Assembly (NCBI RefSeq): GCF_003814875.1
Contig: NZ_RKQF01000002.1
Span: 124,001 to 188,000 of the forward strand
DNA: 64,000 nucleotides
Direction of reading: 5' to 3'
Source: Streptomyces sp. Ag109_O5-1
GTDB taxonomy: Bacteria; Actinomycetota; Actinomycetes; Streptomycetales; Streptomycetaceae
Below the pieces are notes generated by a model. That model was not told the origin of the DNA. It saw nothing but the letters and a program-made list of their open reading frames with translations, and made no database searches. Shown piece by piece: positions 25,384-34,483 of this stretch (position 1 is its first letter; the number at the start of each line of letters is the position of its first letter). Made by a program: the position numbers and the translations under genes.

Positions 25384-25579
25384 GAAAATTCCCCAGGATC
25401 TGTGTGATCAGCGTCAGATGATTCCCCACCCCCGTAGTCACGATTCCCCACCGGAGTGCTGACCATCGCCCCGCCTTCAGGTGATCTGTCGGGCACGCCG
25501 CCCACCACCCCCGAAGTGACCGTCGGCGCGCACTCCTGCTCCGTCTTCCGGACCGGTACGCTTCCCCCCGGAGGCGGGG

Positions 25580-25891
25580 ATGTTCATTGCGGTGGCTTTC
25601 GGCGCTGGTGGTGTCATCTGCCTTGCCATGGGCATGTGGTTCGTCCGGCGGCAACACCGCAGGCGCGCCAGCACCCTCGCGGGGTGGGGCGGACTCGCCC
25701 TCGGGGCAGCGCAGTTGATACATGCGGCAAACTCTCTGACCGGTGACCGCCAGCCACTCGGCGTCATCCTCGCCGGCTGCTGTGCGGCACTCAGTATCGT
25801 GGGCTACCTCCTGCTGGCCCGCGACCGGGACACGTACCGCAACGGTCACCGCAGCCGAAAGCGCCGGAAACTGCCCCCGATCCACCCGTGA
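25580..25891 (+). CDS. Small membrane protein, three predicted helices
   Basis: 103 residues from ATG 25580, preceded by GGAGGCGGGG. Hydrophobic stretches: FIAVAFGAGGVICLAMGMWFV, LAGWGGLALGAAQLIHAANSL and LGVILAGCCAALSIVGYLLLA. A basic tail (RNGHRSRKRRKLPPIHP) is probably cytoplasmic. I do not recognise a family. The ribosome site and clean topology argue that it is real. Confidence 0.6.
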   Translation: MFIAVAFGAGGVICLAMGMWFVRRQHRRRASTLAGWGGLALGAAQLIHAANSLTGDRQPLGVILAGCCAALSIVGYLLLARDRDTYRNGHRSRKRRKLPPIHP

Positions 25892-26082
25892 GGGGTCGCG
25901 ACCGCGGGAGAGGGTGCCACTCAGCGGCATCACTTCGGATGTCGGCACACAGACGGGGTTTGCGCGCGGTCCAGCACGCCACGACGGCTACGTCACCACC
26001 TCCCGACTGGCCCGATCCGCCGTCGTAGCCCCCACCGATATTCCATGCGGGGCCCTGCGCCGTGTCCATAGAATCCCGCTCG

Positions 26083-26349
26083 ATGAAGAGACGCGTGCAG
26101 TTCACCGAGCAGGTTGTGCGGTTCCGTGACTACATGCCGACCGCAGATCGGGAGAAGTTCCTGCGGCTTGTCGACAGGATCACAGCTGATCCGGAAGGCG
26201 CCGACAGTCACCTAGCCTACCGGTCCGACACTGTGACGCGCGTGGCCTGGGAAGACCGCGTAATGGTCCACTACGTCGTGACGGGCTTCTTCGTGGTCGT
26301 TATCGAGGCTGACATCTACGACGCGTCGCGTGGTTTCAACGAGGTGTAA
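26083..26349 (+). CDS. RelE/ParE-like small protein
   Basis: 88 residues from ATG 26083 (GTG 26062 is in frame). MKRRVQFTEQVVRFRDYMPTADREKFLRLVDRITADP, TRVAWEDRVMVHYVVTGFFVVVIEADIYDA has the helix-pair then beta-strand order of RelE/ParE-superfamily proteins. Conserved catalytic residues cannot be assigned. There is no antitoxin gene next to it, so a working toxin-antitoxin pair is not supported. No good ribosome site is visible. Confidence 0.5.
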   Translation: MKRRVQFTEQVVRFRDYMPTADREKFLRLVDRITADPEGADSHLAYRSDTVTRVAWEDRVMVHYVVTGFFVVVIEADIYDASRGFNEV

Positions 26350-26499
26350 AGGTGAGCCGTTCACTTATGTGGAATCGGTTGAACCCGAAATCCTGGCGGG
26401 GCAGTCGGTGAGTTCGACTCGGAAGCCGGCGTCCGGTTCCGTGCCGGTCGAGCAGCCGGTTCGCTGCTCGACCGGCACGACGCACCCTGCGGGATCGGC

Positions 26500-26946
26500 T
26501 CAGCAGCCCGTGGCGTTGTAATTCCAGAACGCGGCCCTGGTCTGCGGTCCGGCGATCCCGTCGGGGGTGCCGGCGTTCTCGCCGACGGCGTTGAGGAACT
26601 TCTGCAGCGCCGTGATCGTGTTGGGGCCGACGACTCCGTCGACGTCACCGGCGTTGTAGCCCCAGGCGTTGAGCATCCTCTGTGCCGCCATCCAGCTGTT
26701 GGTGCCCAGTTGTCCGTCCTCGTTACCGGCGTTGAAGTGCCAGGCGTTCAGGCAGCTCTGCCAGTTCTTGGCCCGGGCTGTGTCCAGGCCGAGATTGTTC
26801 ACCGCGAGGATCTGCCGGCTGCTGACCGCGGGCTTGGTGGCCTGTTGGGGGGCCGCCACGCTCGCACTCGCACCCGCAAGACCTCCAGCGGCAATGCCGA
26901 CGACGGCAGTCGCGGCAACGAGTGCCCTGGCCAGAGAAGATCGCAT
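26500..26946 (-). CDS. Secreted peptidoglycan-binding-domain protein
   Basis: 148 residues. The Sec signal peptide is MRSSLARALVAATAVVGIAAGGLAGASASVAA. The mature part has two PG_binding_1-like units: NAWHFNAGNEDGQLGTNSWMAAQRMLNAWGYNAG and DVDGVVGPNTITALQKFLNAVGENAGTPDGIAGPQTRAAFWNYN. No catalytic domain is attached. It probably binds the cell wall outside the membrane, or carries out a regulatory or inhibitor function seen for short secreted members. The gene is intact. Confidence 0.8.
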   Translation of the reverse strand: MRSSLARALVAATAVVGIAAGGLAGASASVAAPQQATKPAVSSRQILAVNNLGLDTARAKNWQSCLNAWHFNAGNEDGQLGTNSWMAAQRMLNAWGYNAGDVDGVVGPNTITALQKFLNAVGENAGTPDGIAGPQTRAAFWNYNATGC

Positions 26947-27214
26947 TGCTCCCTCTTTCCGATCGACTGTGCAGGCTTTGGCGCGACCGCCCGCAGGGGC
27001 CGTCCGCGCCGCCCCAAAGCGTGCCAGGGGCGGGCGCCCAAATCTTGAGAAAATGCGACCTGATTTCTCGTATGACTTACTTCAGGCCATATTGTCGGTT
27101 CCGAACGGGAGACAGGTGGGAAAGCAAAGCACAAGAGCTCCCCGACCGCGGCGATGTGCGCGGCGCTCGAGGGACTCGTGGCCGAGCGGTCGCGTGGCTT
27201 CTAGCCTCGGCCCG

Positions 27215-28409
27215 GACGGATGAGGCGGCCGGCCGGTGCGGCAGGGAGGTGACCGAGTTCGAGAAGGCCGCCAACGACCAGGGCATCACACCTGGCCGGT
27301 TCGGGCGGTGGGCGCTTGAGGACGCCGAGCGGCTCGCCGGCAGCGGACGTCCTGGCCGCGCGGATGCTGCGACCTGAGCTGGCTGCGCAGCACCCGGAGA
27401 TCCGGCGTCGGACCTGAACTACTGCATCGAGGCCGGATGGCTGACGCCGGTCAGCCACGAGCGCCGCACGGTGTGGTCGGGCGGCCGAGTCGATCGGAAG
27501 GTGGTCGAGGTACCGATGTTCCGGGCCAGGGACCTGGACGCTCTCAAGGGCATTCCCGGGGTGGACTGGGAGGCGGTGCGGGCGACCAAGCCCGGGTGGC
27601 CGTCCCCAGTGCGGGGCCCTCGCCCAGCTGGCGCCGAAGCGGGCCGCTGTCGTCCGCGCCTTCGTCGACGACCTGCGCGATACCTTCGACCTGCCGGTCT
27701 GGACGCGCTTCGCCAACCTCGACAACCTCTGGCCCATCGACGGGGAGCCGGGCCCGGACGACACCCCGTCGCGGGACGACATCGCCGCGCTACTCGTCAA
27801 CAACCCGGTCGCGTCCCGTTTCGCCGACGGCATCCAACTACGCAGCGCGCAGGGTGAGGCCATCCACTGAGCGCGGCAGATGCTGCAGCCCGGCGTGGCC
27901 TGCCTGCTGGACGCCGAGACGCATGACCTGTGGGGCGGGTGAAGGAGGTCGCGGTGGTGGATGCCGCCACTGGGGAGGTTCTCCTGGAGACGCTGGTCAA
28001 TCCGCAGACGCCGGTGACCTCCGGCGCCTTGGCCGTTCATGGCGCGAGTGACGCGATGGTCGCGGGTGCGCCGACGTGGGACCAGGTGCTGCCAGAGGTG
28101 CTGCGGGTCACCGGCGGATGGAAGATCCTCGCCTGCAACGCGGAGTACGACAAGACCGTTGCCGTGGCCGACTGCCAGCGCGTGGGCGCCAATCCGCATC
28201 ACCTGAGCGGCCGCGGATCCTGGGGGTGTATCACGTGCAAGCGTTGTGACTGGGAGGGCCTGCGGGACTTCCTGCCGCTGACCGGTGGCCACCGTGGCCT
28301 TGGCGACGCGTGCACGGCGCTGGATGTCATGCGCTCCCTGGTAAAAAGCCGTGGGTTCGCGTTTTCCGAAGGAAACTCGGAGCCGAACCGACGGCTGGTG
28401 CAGCCGTAA
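27215..28409 (+). pseudogene. DnaQ-like 3'-5' exonuclease protein, nonsense and frameshifts
   Basis: The fragments line up with a Streptomyces exonuclease of winged-helix-plus-DEDD type: EVTEFEKAANDQGITPGRFGRWALEDAERLAG, then LNYCIEAGWLTPVSHERRTVW and FRARDLDALKGIPGVDWEAVRATKPGWPS, then LAQLAPKRAAVVRAFVDDLRDTFDLPVWTRFANLDNLWPIDG, CLLDAETHDLWG (DxE) and VKEVAVVDAATGEVLLETLVNP, ILACNAEYDKT, HRGLGDACTALDVMRSL (HxxxxD). An in-frame TGA stands at 27868, probably from TGG. A one-base loss in the G-run near 27937 and at least two upstream frame breaks complete the damage. Confidence 0.65.
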
Positions 28410-28477
28410 CCGTGTTCGGACGGCCCGGGGTTTGCTCGGGCACGCCGAACCGGCGGCGGCAACCGTGGTGAGTGCAG

Positions 28478-28865
28478 GCCCCACGCCCTGACCGGGGTGG
28501 TGACCGACCCGGCCGGACGACTGCTCTGGATCTCACCGACGCTGCACGGCCGCACGCACGACCTCACTGCGGCCCGCGCCCACCGGATCATCCGGATCCG
28601 CGAACGCCAGGGCGTTCCGGTCCTCGCCGACCGTGCCTACGTGGGAGACGGCCCGTGGGTGACGACACTCCTCAGACGCCTGCCAAGACGCGACCTCACG
28701 CCCACCCAGCAAGCAGTCAACCGAGCACTGTCCACCCAACGGGCGCCGGTCGAACGCGGCGGTGCACGACTGACGTCGTGGCGGATCTTCCGCAGGTTCC
28801 GGTGCAGTCCGAATCGAATGTCGTCCATCTCCGCGGCCGTCCTCGCCTTGCAACGGCAGCGCTGA
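28478..28865 (+). pseudogene. IS5-family (DDE_Tnp_4) transposase C-terminal fragment
   Basis: LTGVVTDPAGRLLWISPTLHGRTHDLTAARAHRIIRI, VPVLADRAYVGDGPWVTTLLRR (Asp) and ERGGARLTSWRIFRRFRCSPNRMSSISAAVLALQRQR (Glu region) match HARBI1-like IS5 transposases. The N-terminal half is missing; the sequence before 28478 belongs to the exonuclease remnant or is unassigned. Confidence 0.75.
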
Positions 28866-28915
28866 AAGATCTCACTGAATGTCGTCAATCATCTAAGATC
28901 GCCGCACGGAAAACG

Positions 28916-29906
28916 GTGCGAGGTGGCCGCGTGCTCTGGTGGGCTCTGAACGCGATACGAGTGCAGGTGACGGGGCGCAGCGGCCGTTACTCGCAGGTGG
29001 TGTTGGAGCTGGCCTGGAATCCGGGCCCGGGGGCGGATGCATCGCTTGCGGCGCACGTCCTGGCCGGTGTGCCGCAGCCGGCGCAGCTGTGGGCGCCGAT
29101 CGGGACGGTGGTCCTCGTGGCACCCGGAGCCGGTGCACACCCCGGCGTGCAGCCGGCCGTGGACAAGGTCCAGGAGCTGTGGCCGGCGGCGGTGGTCACG
29201 GTGGTGGACGAGACAGTGGCCGCCCTGGCCGGTGCCGGCCGCGTGTGTCGTGGTGCACCAGGACGGGCTACGCACCTCGGTCGCTGTCGTCGCCGGGCGC
29301 GAGGCGATCGCCGGTGATCTGGCGACCGGTGGTACGCGAGGTCTGGCCCAGGCGGTGGTCGAGCATCTGCGGGCCGAGCACCGGCTCGATGCCAGCCTGG
29401 AGCAGGCGTGGGCCGCCGTCGTTCACGGCAGCGTTTTCGCTCCATCGTCAACGGTGCCCGGGCCCGTCTACGGGTCGATGATCACCGAGGATCGTGTCTT
29501 CCCTCCGCAGCCGGGCAAGGTCACCTTGTCGCCGGCCGAACTGCGCGCCGTCGTGGCCCCTGCCTACCAGCCGGTGATGGGCCTCGTGGAGCAGGTGCTG
29601 CGTGAAGCGCCGCCGGAGACCGTCCGGCAGGCGGCCGCCGACGGGCTGCTGCTGACCGGCCCGCACGTGCCGGGAGCGGAGGACCACCTGACGGATCTGA
29701 CCGGGCTGCCCGCTCGTCGGGTGGTCGAACCGAAGGCAGGGCTTCACCGCCCCCAGGTCCTGCTCGACGGGGTGGCCCGTGTGCTCGCCGAGAAGCCGCC
29801 TGCCCCCGTCATCGCCGAGCACCGCACCGACCTTGCAGAGAAGTTGCAGCTGCTGGAGAAGCTCGGCCTGCGGCCACCACGTGATCTGAACGCCGACGAC
29901 AGGTAA
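28916..29906 (+). pseudogene. Degenerate actin-fold (MreB-like) protein, frameshifted
   Basis: The first part (GTG 28916 or 28931) reads RVLWWALNAIRVQV, PAQLWAPIGTVVLVAPGAGAHPGVQPAVDKVQELWPAAVVTVVDETVAALAGAG. It then shifts near 29245 to ACVVVHQDGLRTSVAVVAGREAIAGDLATGGTRGLAQAVVEHLRAEHRLDASLEQAWAAV. The second part follows the phosphate-2 region of MreB, but the usual DIGGGT is replaced by HQDGLRT. The end, LLLTGPHVPGAEDHLTDLTGLPARRVVEPKAGL, corresponds to the adenosine motif region. Nucleotide binding seems lost. No N-terminal DLGT motif is seen. Confidence 0.45.
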
Positions 29907-30009
29907 ACCCCCATGCGAAGCGCCCCGGGCCGGGACTTGTGCCGCTTCCGCGGGCCGATCACCACACCAAGGGTGGGCATCACACCGGAACAGACTTGGG
30001 GAGGAACCG

Positions 30010-30656
30010 GTGAGCACTACCGGGCGGAGGTGGCTCGTGCGGTTTTCGTGGGCGGCACTCGCGGTGCCGGCCAGCGCGGCGCTGACGGCGATTGCGTTCG
30101 GCCTCGTCTACGGTGCGTCGCTGACGCCCGTCGGATGGCGGAACACGCTCGTCATGGGCTTCGTCGGGGTGGTGTTGGTGGGGGGTCTGATGGGGTTGGC
30201 GTTCGTCCTGTACGACTTTCGGACGGAGAACACAGAGGAGAGCGCGCAGGTACGGAGATCGCGGTGGCCATCTGCGTCGCTGTGACCATGTTCGTGGGGT
30301 GGATCGTCCTGAAGGACCAGGCGTTGCACGAGCGTGGCCGACCCGTCCGGGCGGTCGTGACGGCTCTGGAGGGCAGCGCCAGCCCGTTCGATGCCGGAAC
30401 GGAAGCGATCCTGGCGGACGCCTCCCACCACCCGCTCGGCGCCATCGGCGCGGGGGACCTCGCTGTCGGTGACCACATCACCGTCACCGTCGATCCCCGG
30501 GGGAGGTACGGCGTCCGTGCCGGCCCGCCGCCCGGCCATCCCGAATGGCTCTGGACGCTGTCCGCCCTGATCGCCGTGGTGCAGGCCCTGCTCGTCGCCT
30601 CGATCGGTTTCAGTGCGGCCAGGGCGCGGGAGCACTGGCCGCCTCGGGGCAGGTGA
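30010..30656 (+). pseudogene. Four-helix membrane protein (DUF3592/Rv1733c-like), frameshifted
   Basis: GTG 30010 has GGGGAGGAA upstream. Two helices come first (FSWAALAVPASAALTAIAFGLVY; TLVMGFVGVVLVGGLMGLAFVLY). The frame changes near 30245, and two more follow (IAVAICVAVTMFVGWIVL; LSALIAVVQALLVASIGF) around a soluble loop GRPVRAVVTALEGSAS and GDHITVTVDPRGRYGVRAGPPP. The order helix pair - extracytoplasmic beta loop - helix is that of Streptomyces Rv1733c/DUF3592-like proteins. One base restores a single frame; otherwise two separate short proteins would be made. Confidence 0.55.
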
Positions 30657-31207
30657 GCCGACTCGGCTGACGGCCCGCAGCCACGCCGCTTGATCGGCGA
30701 CGTGGCCCGCGGCATCGGCCTTGTTCCCGTCTCGGCATCTGCCGCCTGGCACCCCGCACGAAACACCGCCCTTCGTCCCAACTCAATCTGCCATTGACGG
30801 CGTTGGCCTCACATACGATCGACCTGCTCACGTCGTCGTACGCAGCGGGGCACAGACAGCAAGCAGAGGGCACTCGCCGAGTGCCTCGTCGTCCTCACCT
30901 GCTGAGCAGACTTCTGGCCCGTCACCACGGCGGAAATGGGTGACGGACCAGGCTGACCTGAAGGTACGCGGCAGCAGCCGGTGGTGCGCCCCCTCTTGGC
31001 CTCGACGCACCACCGGTGACGTGAGGCATCGCGGCCCGGCTCGTGCTCGGGGCGCCGACGGCGCCCCGAGGGTTCCACGAGGCGTACAGCCTGGTCGCCG
31101 CCGACGACATCGCGGACGCCTCACTTTCCGTGCGGGCCCTCCTTGTCAGCCGTAGGCGACTGAGTTGTTACAGCCCGCTGGGGCACCTCGGCGCACGGGC
31201 ACCCATC
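30657..31207. other. Gene-free stretch with a strong hairpin
   Basis: No gene with a start and ribosome site is convincing. A short + strand frame (RGFHEAYSLVAADDIADASLSVRALLV, about 31070-31150) has protein-like composition and may be a scrap of a lost gene. CTCGGGGCGC (31046-31055) pairs perfectly with GCGCCCCGAG (31061-31070) over a 5-nt loop. Confidence 0.5.
31046..31070. terminator. 10-bp GC stem-loop
   Basis: A perfect 10-bp stem with loop CGACG. It could terminate transcription from either side. It lies 138 bp beyond the end of the minus-strand gene 31208-31534. Confidence 0.45.
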
Positions 31208-31534
31208 TCAGGTCGCATCTGTCTGCCGCCCCTCGAGTTCCCGCCTGGCGGCAAACGCCTTCGCCAGCACCGTGGTGCGGTAGGGATTCGCGGCATCCAG
31301 AGCCGATGCCACCGCAACCGCCTCATCCAAAAGCGCCAGCCGCTGCTCTGGCAGCTCCCGCACCAGCGACGACGCGCTGACCTCCACCAGAACGTACGCC
31401 AGCTTCGACCCGTACACCTCCGGCTCTACCTGCGTCAGCAGGCGGTAGATCCGCAAGCCCTCGACGCCGCGAACCACCCGCCGGTTGGCACTGAGCAACT
31501 GGACCCTCGCCCGCATGACCATGTCCTGATCCAT
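31208..31534 (-). CDS. Hypothetical alpha-helical protein
   Basis: 108 residues from ATG 31534, with GAAGGGGGA just upstream. MDQDMVMRARVQLLSANRRVVRGVEGLRIYRLLTQVEPEVYGSKLAYVLVEVSASSLVRELPEQRLALLDEAVAVASALDAANPYRTTVLAKAFAARRELE is strongly helical, with a TPR-like period. There is no signal or membrane segment. I do not recognise the family. The ribosome site and amino-acid composition support a real gene. Confidence 0.6.
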   Translation of the reverse strand: MDQDMVMRARVQLLSANRRVVRGVEGLRIYRLLTQVEPEVYGSKLAYVLVEVSASSLVRELPEQRLALLDEAVAVASALDAANPYRTTVLAKAFAARRELEGRQTDAT

Positions 31535-31936
31535 CGATCCCCCTTCGCTCCACCACCCTCACCGCACCCGTCCCATGACGAGACAGCACGACGAACGCGT
31601 CGACACCCGAGAACGGATGCCGACACGGACGTCGGAAAGTGGATGACGACGAGTCTGCGGGCTGGCCAGCACCTGGGACAAGCCTGAACGAACGTGCGCT
31701 CCGTCCTACCGCAAACCGCGTCCGAGCAGGCATGATGGACCTGACACTCACTCAAACCGCAGACCGCCACAGCATGATGCCGAACGGCGAATGCTCCCTG
31801 TCTGGGGCATGCAACCAGCCGATGGTCCGTGGCAGTGCGGGACGACGCCGGACCTGCGCTCCCCCGATCGGTTCGGCAAGTCCGGGAATGCACCGTAGTC
31901 AGTGAGCCACTCTGTCGGGAATCTTGAGGTTCGGGG
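31535..31936. other. Gene-free stretch
   Basis: No supported gene, hairpin or repeat seen. It separates the helical protein from an IS1182 relic. Confidence 0.4.
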
Positions 31937-32209
31937 TCATTTACCCTGCCTCCACCACAGGGGCCGGGGCGGTCCTCGTTTGTCGAGGTGCTGCTGGAAC
32001 GCCGTGGGCGGGCGCGGCCGGTTGGGGCCGTCGGCGGGTTCTTGAAGGCTCAGCCGCTCGACGTTGATCGCGAGTGCGGTCAGGACGTGCTGGACGTGCG
32101 TCTTCGCGAGGCCGCGGTCGCGGCACCGGCGTCCGCGGTGGCCGTCCACGAACTCCTCGATGCTGCCCTCGGCCCCCGAGCGCAGTCCGTAGAGCCGGCG
32201 CCAGTCCAT
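31937..32209 (-). pseudogene. IS1182-family transposase C-terminal relic
   Basis: DWRRLYGLRSGAEGSIEEFVDGHRGRRCRDRGLAKTHVQHVLTALAINVERLSLQEP ... RPPTAFQQHLDKRGPPRPLWWRQGK is the conserved C-terminal end of Streptomyces IS1182 transposases (Glu in RSGAEGSI). It is truncated exactly where the MarR promoter region begins. Confidence 0.8.
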
Positions 32210-32212
32210 TTA

Positions 32213-32248
32213 CATAGACTATGAATATAAAAATGCTATGCTTCGAGC
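32213..32248 (+). promoter_or_regulatory. AT-rich promoter and CATAG dyad before the MarR operon
   Basis: CATAGACTATG (32213-32223) is a perfect dyad around one base. It is followed by an AT-rich run with TATAAA and TATGCT that could serve as a -10. In a 70% GC setting this block stands out. It is the likely MarR operator/promoter. ATG 32249 follows with only a weak GAG before it. Confidence 0.55.
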
Positions 32249-32707
32249 ATGAGTCGTCAAGACACCGCTCCTGGCGCGTCCGCCGCCATCGGGGCAGCCC
32301 TCTACGGCCTGGCCACCAGGGCCGCGAGACGCCTGCCCCGGGACATGAGCCTGACGTCCGCCGCCACCCTGGCCACCCTGGACCGGACCGGCCCGCGGCG
32401 CATCACCGATCTGGCCGCGGTCGAAGGCGTCACCCAGCCCGCGATGACCGCTCTGGTCCGAGTGATGGAGGAGTCCGGCCTGGTCGAGCGGCGGGGCGAC
32501 GCGTCCGACAAGCGGGTCACGCTGGTGTGCCTGACCGAGGCCGGCGCCTCCTATGTCCTGACGCGGCACCAGGCGGGCGTCCGCGCGTTCGAGCGGTTGA
32601 TCGGTGAGCTCAGCGGCGACGAGGTCGAGGCACTGGTGGCGGCCCTTCCGGCGCTGAAGCATCTGGCAGAGCTCGAAAGCCAGGACCGCGAAGGCCCGAA
32701 GCAGTGA
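32249..32707 (+). CDS. MarR-family repressor
   Basis: 152 residues. LTSAATLATLDRTGPRRITDLAAVEGVTQPAMTALVRVMEESGLVERRGDASDKRVTLVCLTEAGASYV is the full MarR winged helix, including the wing motif DKR. The last codons overlap the efflux gene by 4 bp (GTGA), so the two are one translationally coupled operon. Autoregulation through the upstream CATAG dyad is likely; the ligand is probably an exported toxic compound. Confidence 0.92.
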   Translation: MSRQDTAPGASAAIGAALYGLATRAARRLPRDMSLTSAATLATLDRTGPRRITDLAAVEGVTQPAMTALVRVMEESGLVERRGDASDKRVTLVCLTEAGASYVLTRHQAGVRAFERLIGELSGDEVEALVAALPALKHLAELESQDREGPKQ

Positions 32708-34137
32708 CCGGGCAGCCGGTCGGCAGGGTCGCGGTGAAGACATTCCCGGTGGCGCGTTCCGAGGCGCGGCTGCTGGTCCCCGCTCTGATGTTCATCGCTC
32801 TGGTCGTGGCGGCGGTCGCCAGCCTCGGGACGCCGCTCATCACCAGCGTGGCGACCTCGTTCCACGTCTCGCTCGGCAGCGCGCAGTGGACGCTGACCGT
32901 CGCACTGCTCAGCGGCGCCGTCGCCACCCCGGTCCTGGGCCGACTCGGAGCCGGCCCGCACCGGCGGTCCACGATCCTCGCCACGCTGGCGGTCGTCGTC
33001 GCCGGCAGCGCGCTCACCGTGCTGCCGCTGCCGTTCGCGTGGCTGCTGGCCGGCAGGGCGGCCCAGGGCGTCGGGCTCGGGCTGACGGCGCTGATGATGG
33101 GCGTGGCCCGGGACCACCTCCCCGAGGAGCGCAGCGCGGCCGTGATCGCCCTGATCTCGGTGGTCTCGATCATCGGGGCCGGCGTCGGCTACCCGCTGGC
33201 CGCACTGCTCGCCGAGCTCGGCGGGGTACGGGCCGCCTACGGCCTCGGCCTGGTCGTCACCGCCGCCGCCCTCCTGACCGCGTGGCGCTCCATGCCCGAA
33301 GCCCCCGAAGGCCGCTCCGCCCACGTGGACGTGGCAGGCGCGGTCGTCCTGGCCGCTGCGCTGCTCCTGGTGCTGCTCCTCGCCGGCGAACGGAATCTGT
33401 GGAGCCGGCACCTCGCCGTGGCGGCGGGCCTCGCCGTCGTCACGGTGGTGCTGCTCTGCGTCTGGGCCGTCATCGAACTGCGCAGCACGACGCCCCTGGT
33501 CGATGTGCGGGCGGTGCGGCACCCGGCGGTCGCCGGGGCGAACCTCGCCATGTTCGTCGGCGGGATCGGCATGTACCTCCTGCTCACGCTCATCACCCGG
33601 TACGCGCAGACGCCGCACGGCGCCGGCTACGGCTTCGGGCTGACGACCTTCGTCGCCGGGCTGGTCCTCATCCCGTTCTCGGTGCTGGGGTTCGTCGCCG
33701 GCAAGCTCACGCCGCGGGTCCGGACGCGGATCGCCGACCCCCTGCTCCTGGCCGCCAGCGCCGTCGTGGTCGGCGGCGGGTTCGCCCTGTTCGCGGCGGC
33801 CCGGTCGGACCTGGCCGAACTGTTCGCGGCGATGGGCGTGCTCGGCTTCGGCGTCGGCGGCTTCTCGGCCGCGATGCCCGGCGTCATCCTGGCCGTCACC
33901 CCCAAGAGCGAGACGTCGAGCGCCATGAGCTTCAACTACGTCGTCCGCAGCGTCGGGTACTCCCTGGGCAGCGCCATCGGCGGCCTGATCCTCGCCGCGG
34001 GCACCGGCCCCGGCCACCTCTTCCCCGACGACAGCGCCTACACCACCGCGGCGCTGGTCGGCATCGGCGCCATGGCGATCACGACGCTGACAAGCCTCGC
34101 TCTCGCCCGCCGACGCTCGTCCGAGACCAACGCGTAA
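32704..34137 (+). CDS. MFS drug efflux transporter (DHA2-like)
   Basis: 477 residues from GTG 32704, about 14 hydrophobic segments. LPFAWLLAGRAAQGVGLGLTALMMGVARDHLPEERSAAVIALISVVSIIGAGVGYPLAALLAE carries the antiporter motif C-like region (GxxxGxPxG-related) of helix 5. SSAMSFNYVVRSVGYSLGSAIGGL is the distal repeat. It is coupled to the MarR repressor, giving a classic repressor-pump pair. The substrate is unknown. A DUF1330 gene follows 33 bp later. Confidence 0.92.
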   Translation: MTGQPVGRVAVKTFPVARSEARLLVPALMFIALVVAAVASLGTPLITSVATSFHVSLGSAQWTLTVALLSGAVATPVLGRLGAGPHRRSTILATLAVVVAGSALTVLPLPFAWLLAGRAAQGVGLGLTALMMGVARDHLPEERSAAVIALISVVSIIGAGVGYPLAALLAELGGVRAAYGLGLVVTAAALLTAWRSMPEAPEGRSAHVDVAGAVVLAAALLLVLLLAGERNLWSRHLAVAAGLAVVTVVLLCVWAVIELRSTTPLVDVRAVRHPAVAGANLAMFVGGIGMYLLLTLITRYAQTPHGAGYGFGLTTFVAGLVLIPFSVLGFVAGKLTPRVRTRIADPLLLAASAVVVGGGFALFAAARSDLAELFAAMGVLGFGVGGFSAAMPGVILAVTPKSETSSAMSFNYVVRSVGYSLGSAIGGLILAAGTGPGHLFPDDSAYTTAALVGIGAMAITTLTSLALARRRSSETNA

Positions 34138-34170
34138 GTCAGATGCACTCATCCCAACACTGGAGGTTCC

Positions 34171-34464
34171 ATGCCCAAGGGCTACTGGGTCAGCGTCTAC
34201 CGCACCATTTCAGATCCTGAGAAGCTGGCTGCCTACAACAAGCTGGCCCGCCTGGCCGTCGAGGCCGGGGGCGGCCGGGTCCTCGTCCGTGGCGGTCGGG
34301 TAGTGGCGCATGACGCCGGAATCGCCGAGCGCACCGTCCTGATCGAGTTCGACAGCTTCGAGCAGGCCGTCGCGACGCGCGAGAGCGCGGCCTACCAGGA
34401 GGCGCTGGTCGCCCTCTCCGACGGCGTCGAACGCGACTTCCGCATCGTCGAAGGCATCGACTGA
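34171..34464 (+). CDS. DUF1330-type protein
   Basis: 97 residues from ATG 34171, preceded by TGGAGG. GYWVSVYRTISDPEKLAAYNKLARLAVEAGGGRVLVRGG, ERTVLIEFDSFEQAVATRESAAYQEALVAL fits DUF1330 (dimeric ferredoxin-like fold, related to EthD/ABM proteins). It is likely the third gene of the MarR-MFS operon. A role in modifying or binding the exported compound is inference. Confidence 0.85.
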   Translation: MPKGYWVSVYRTISDPEKLAAYNKLARLAVEAGGGRVLVRGGRVVAHDAGIAERTVLIEFDSFEQAVATRESAAYQEALVALSDGVERDFRIVEGID

Positions 34465-34483
34465 CCGAGGTCCAGTCGGACCT

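Noticed and set aside
26083..26349. A complete toxin-antitoxin locus around the RelE-like gene
   Set aside because: No antitoxin-sized gene lies next to it in the same direction, so only the single protein is reported.
32886..34220. 444-codon frame overlapping the MFS gene
   Set aside because: A shadow of the transporter in another frame: Arg/Gly-rich with no hydrophobic pattern.
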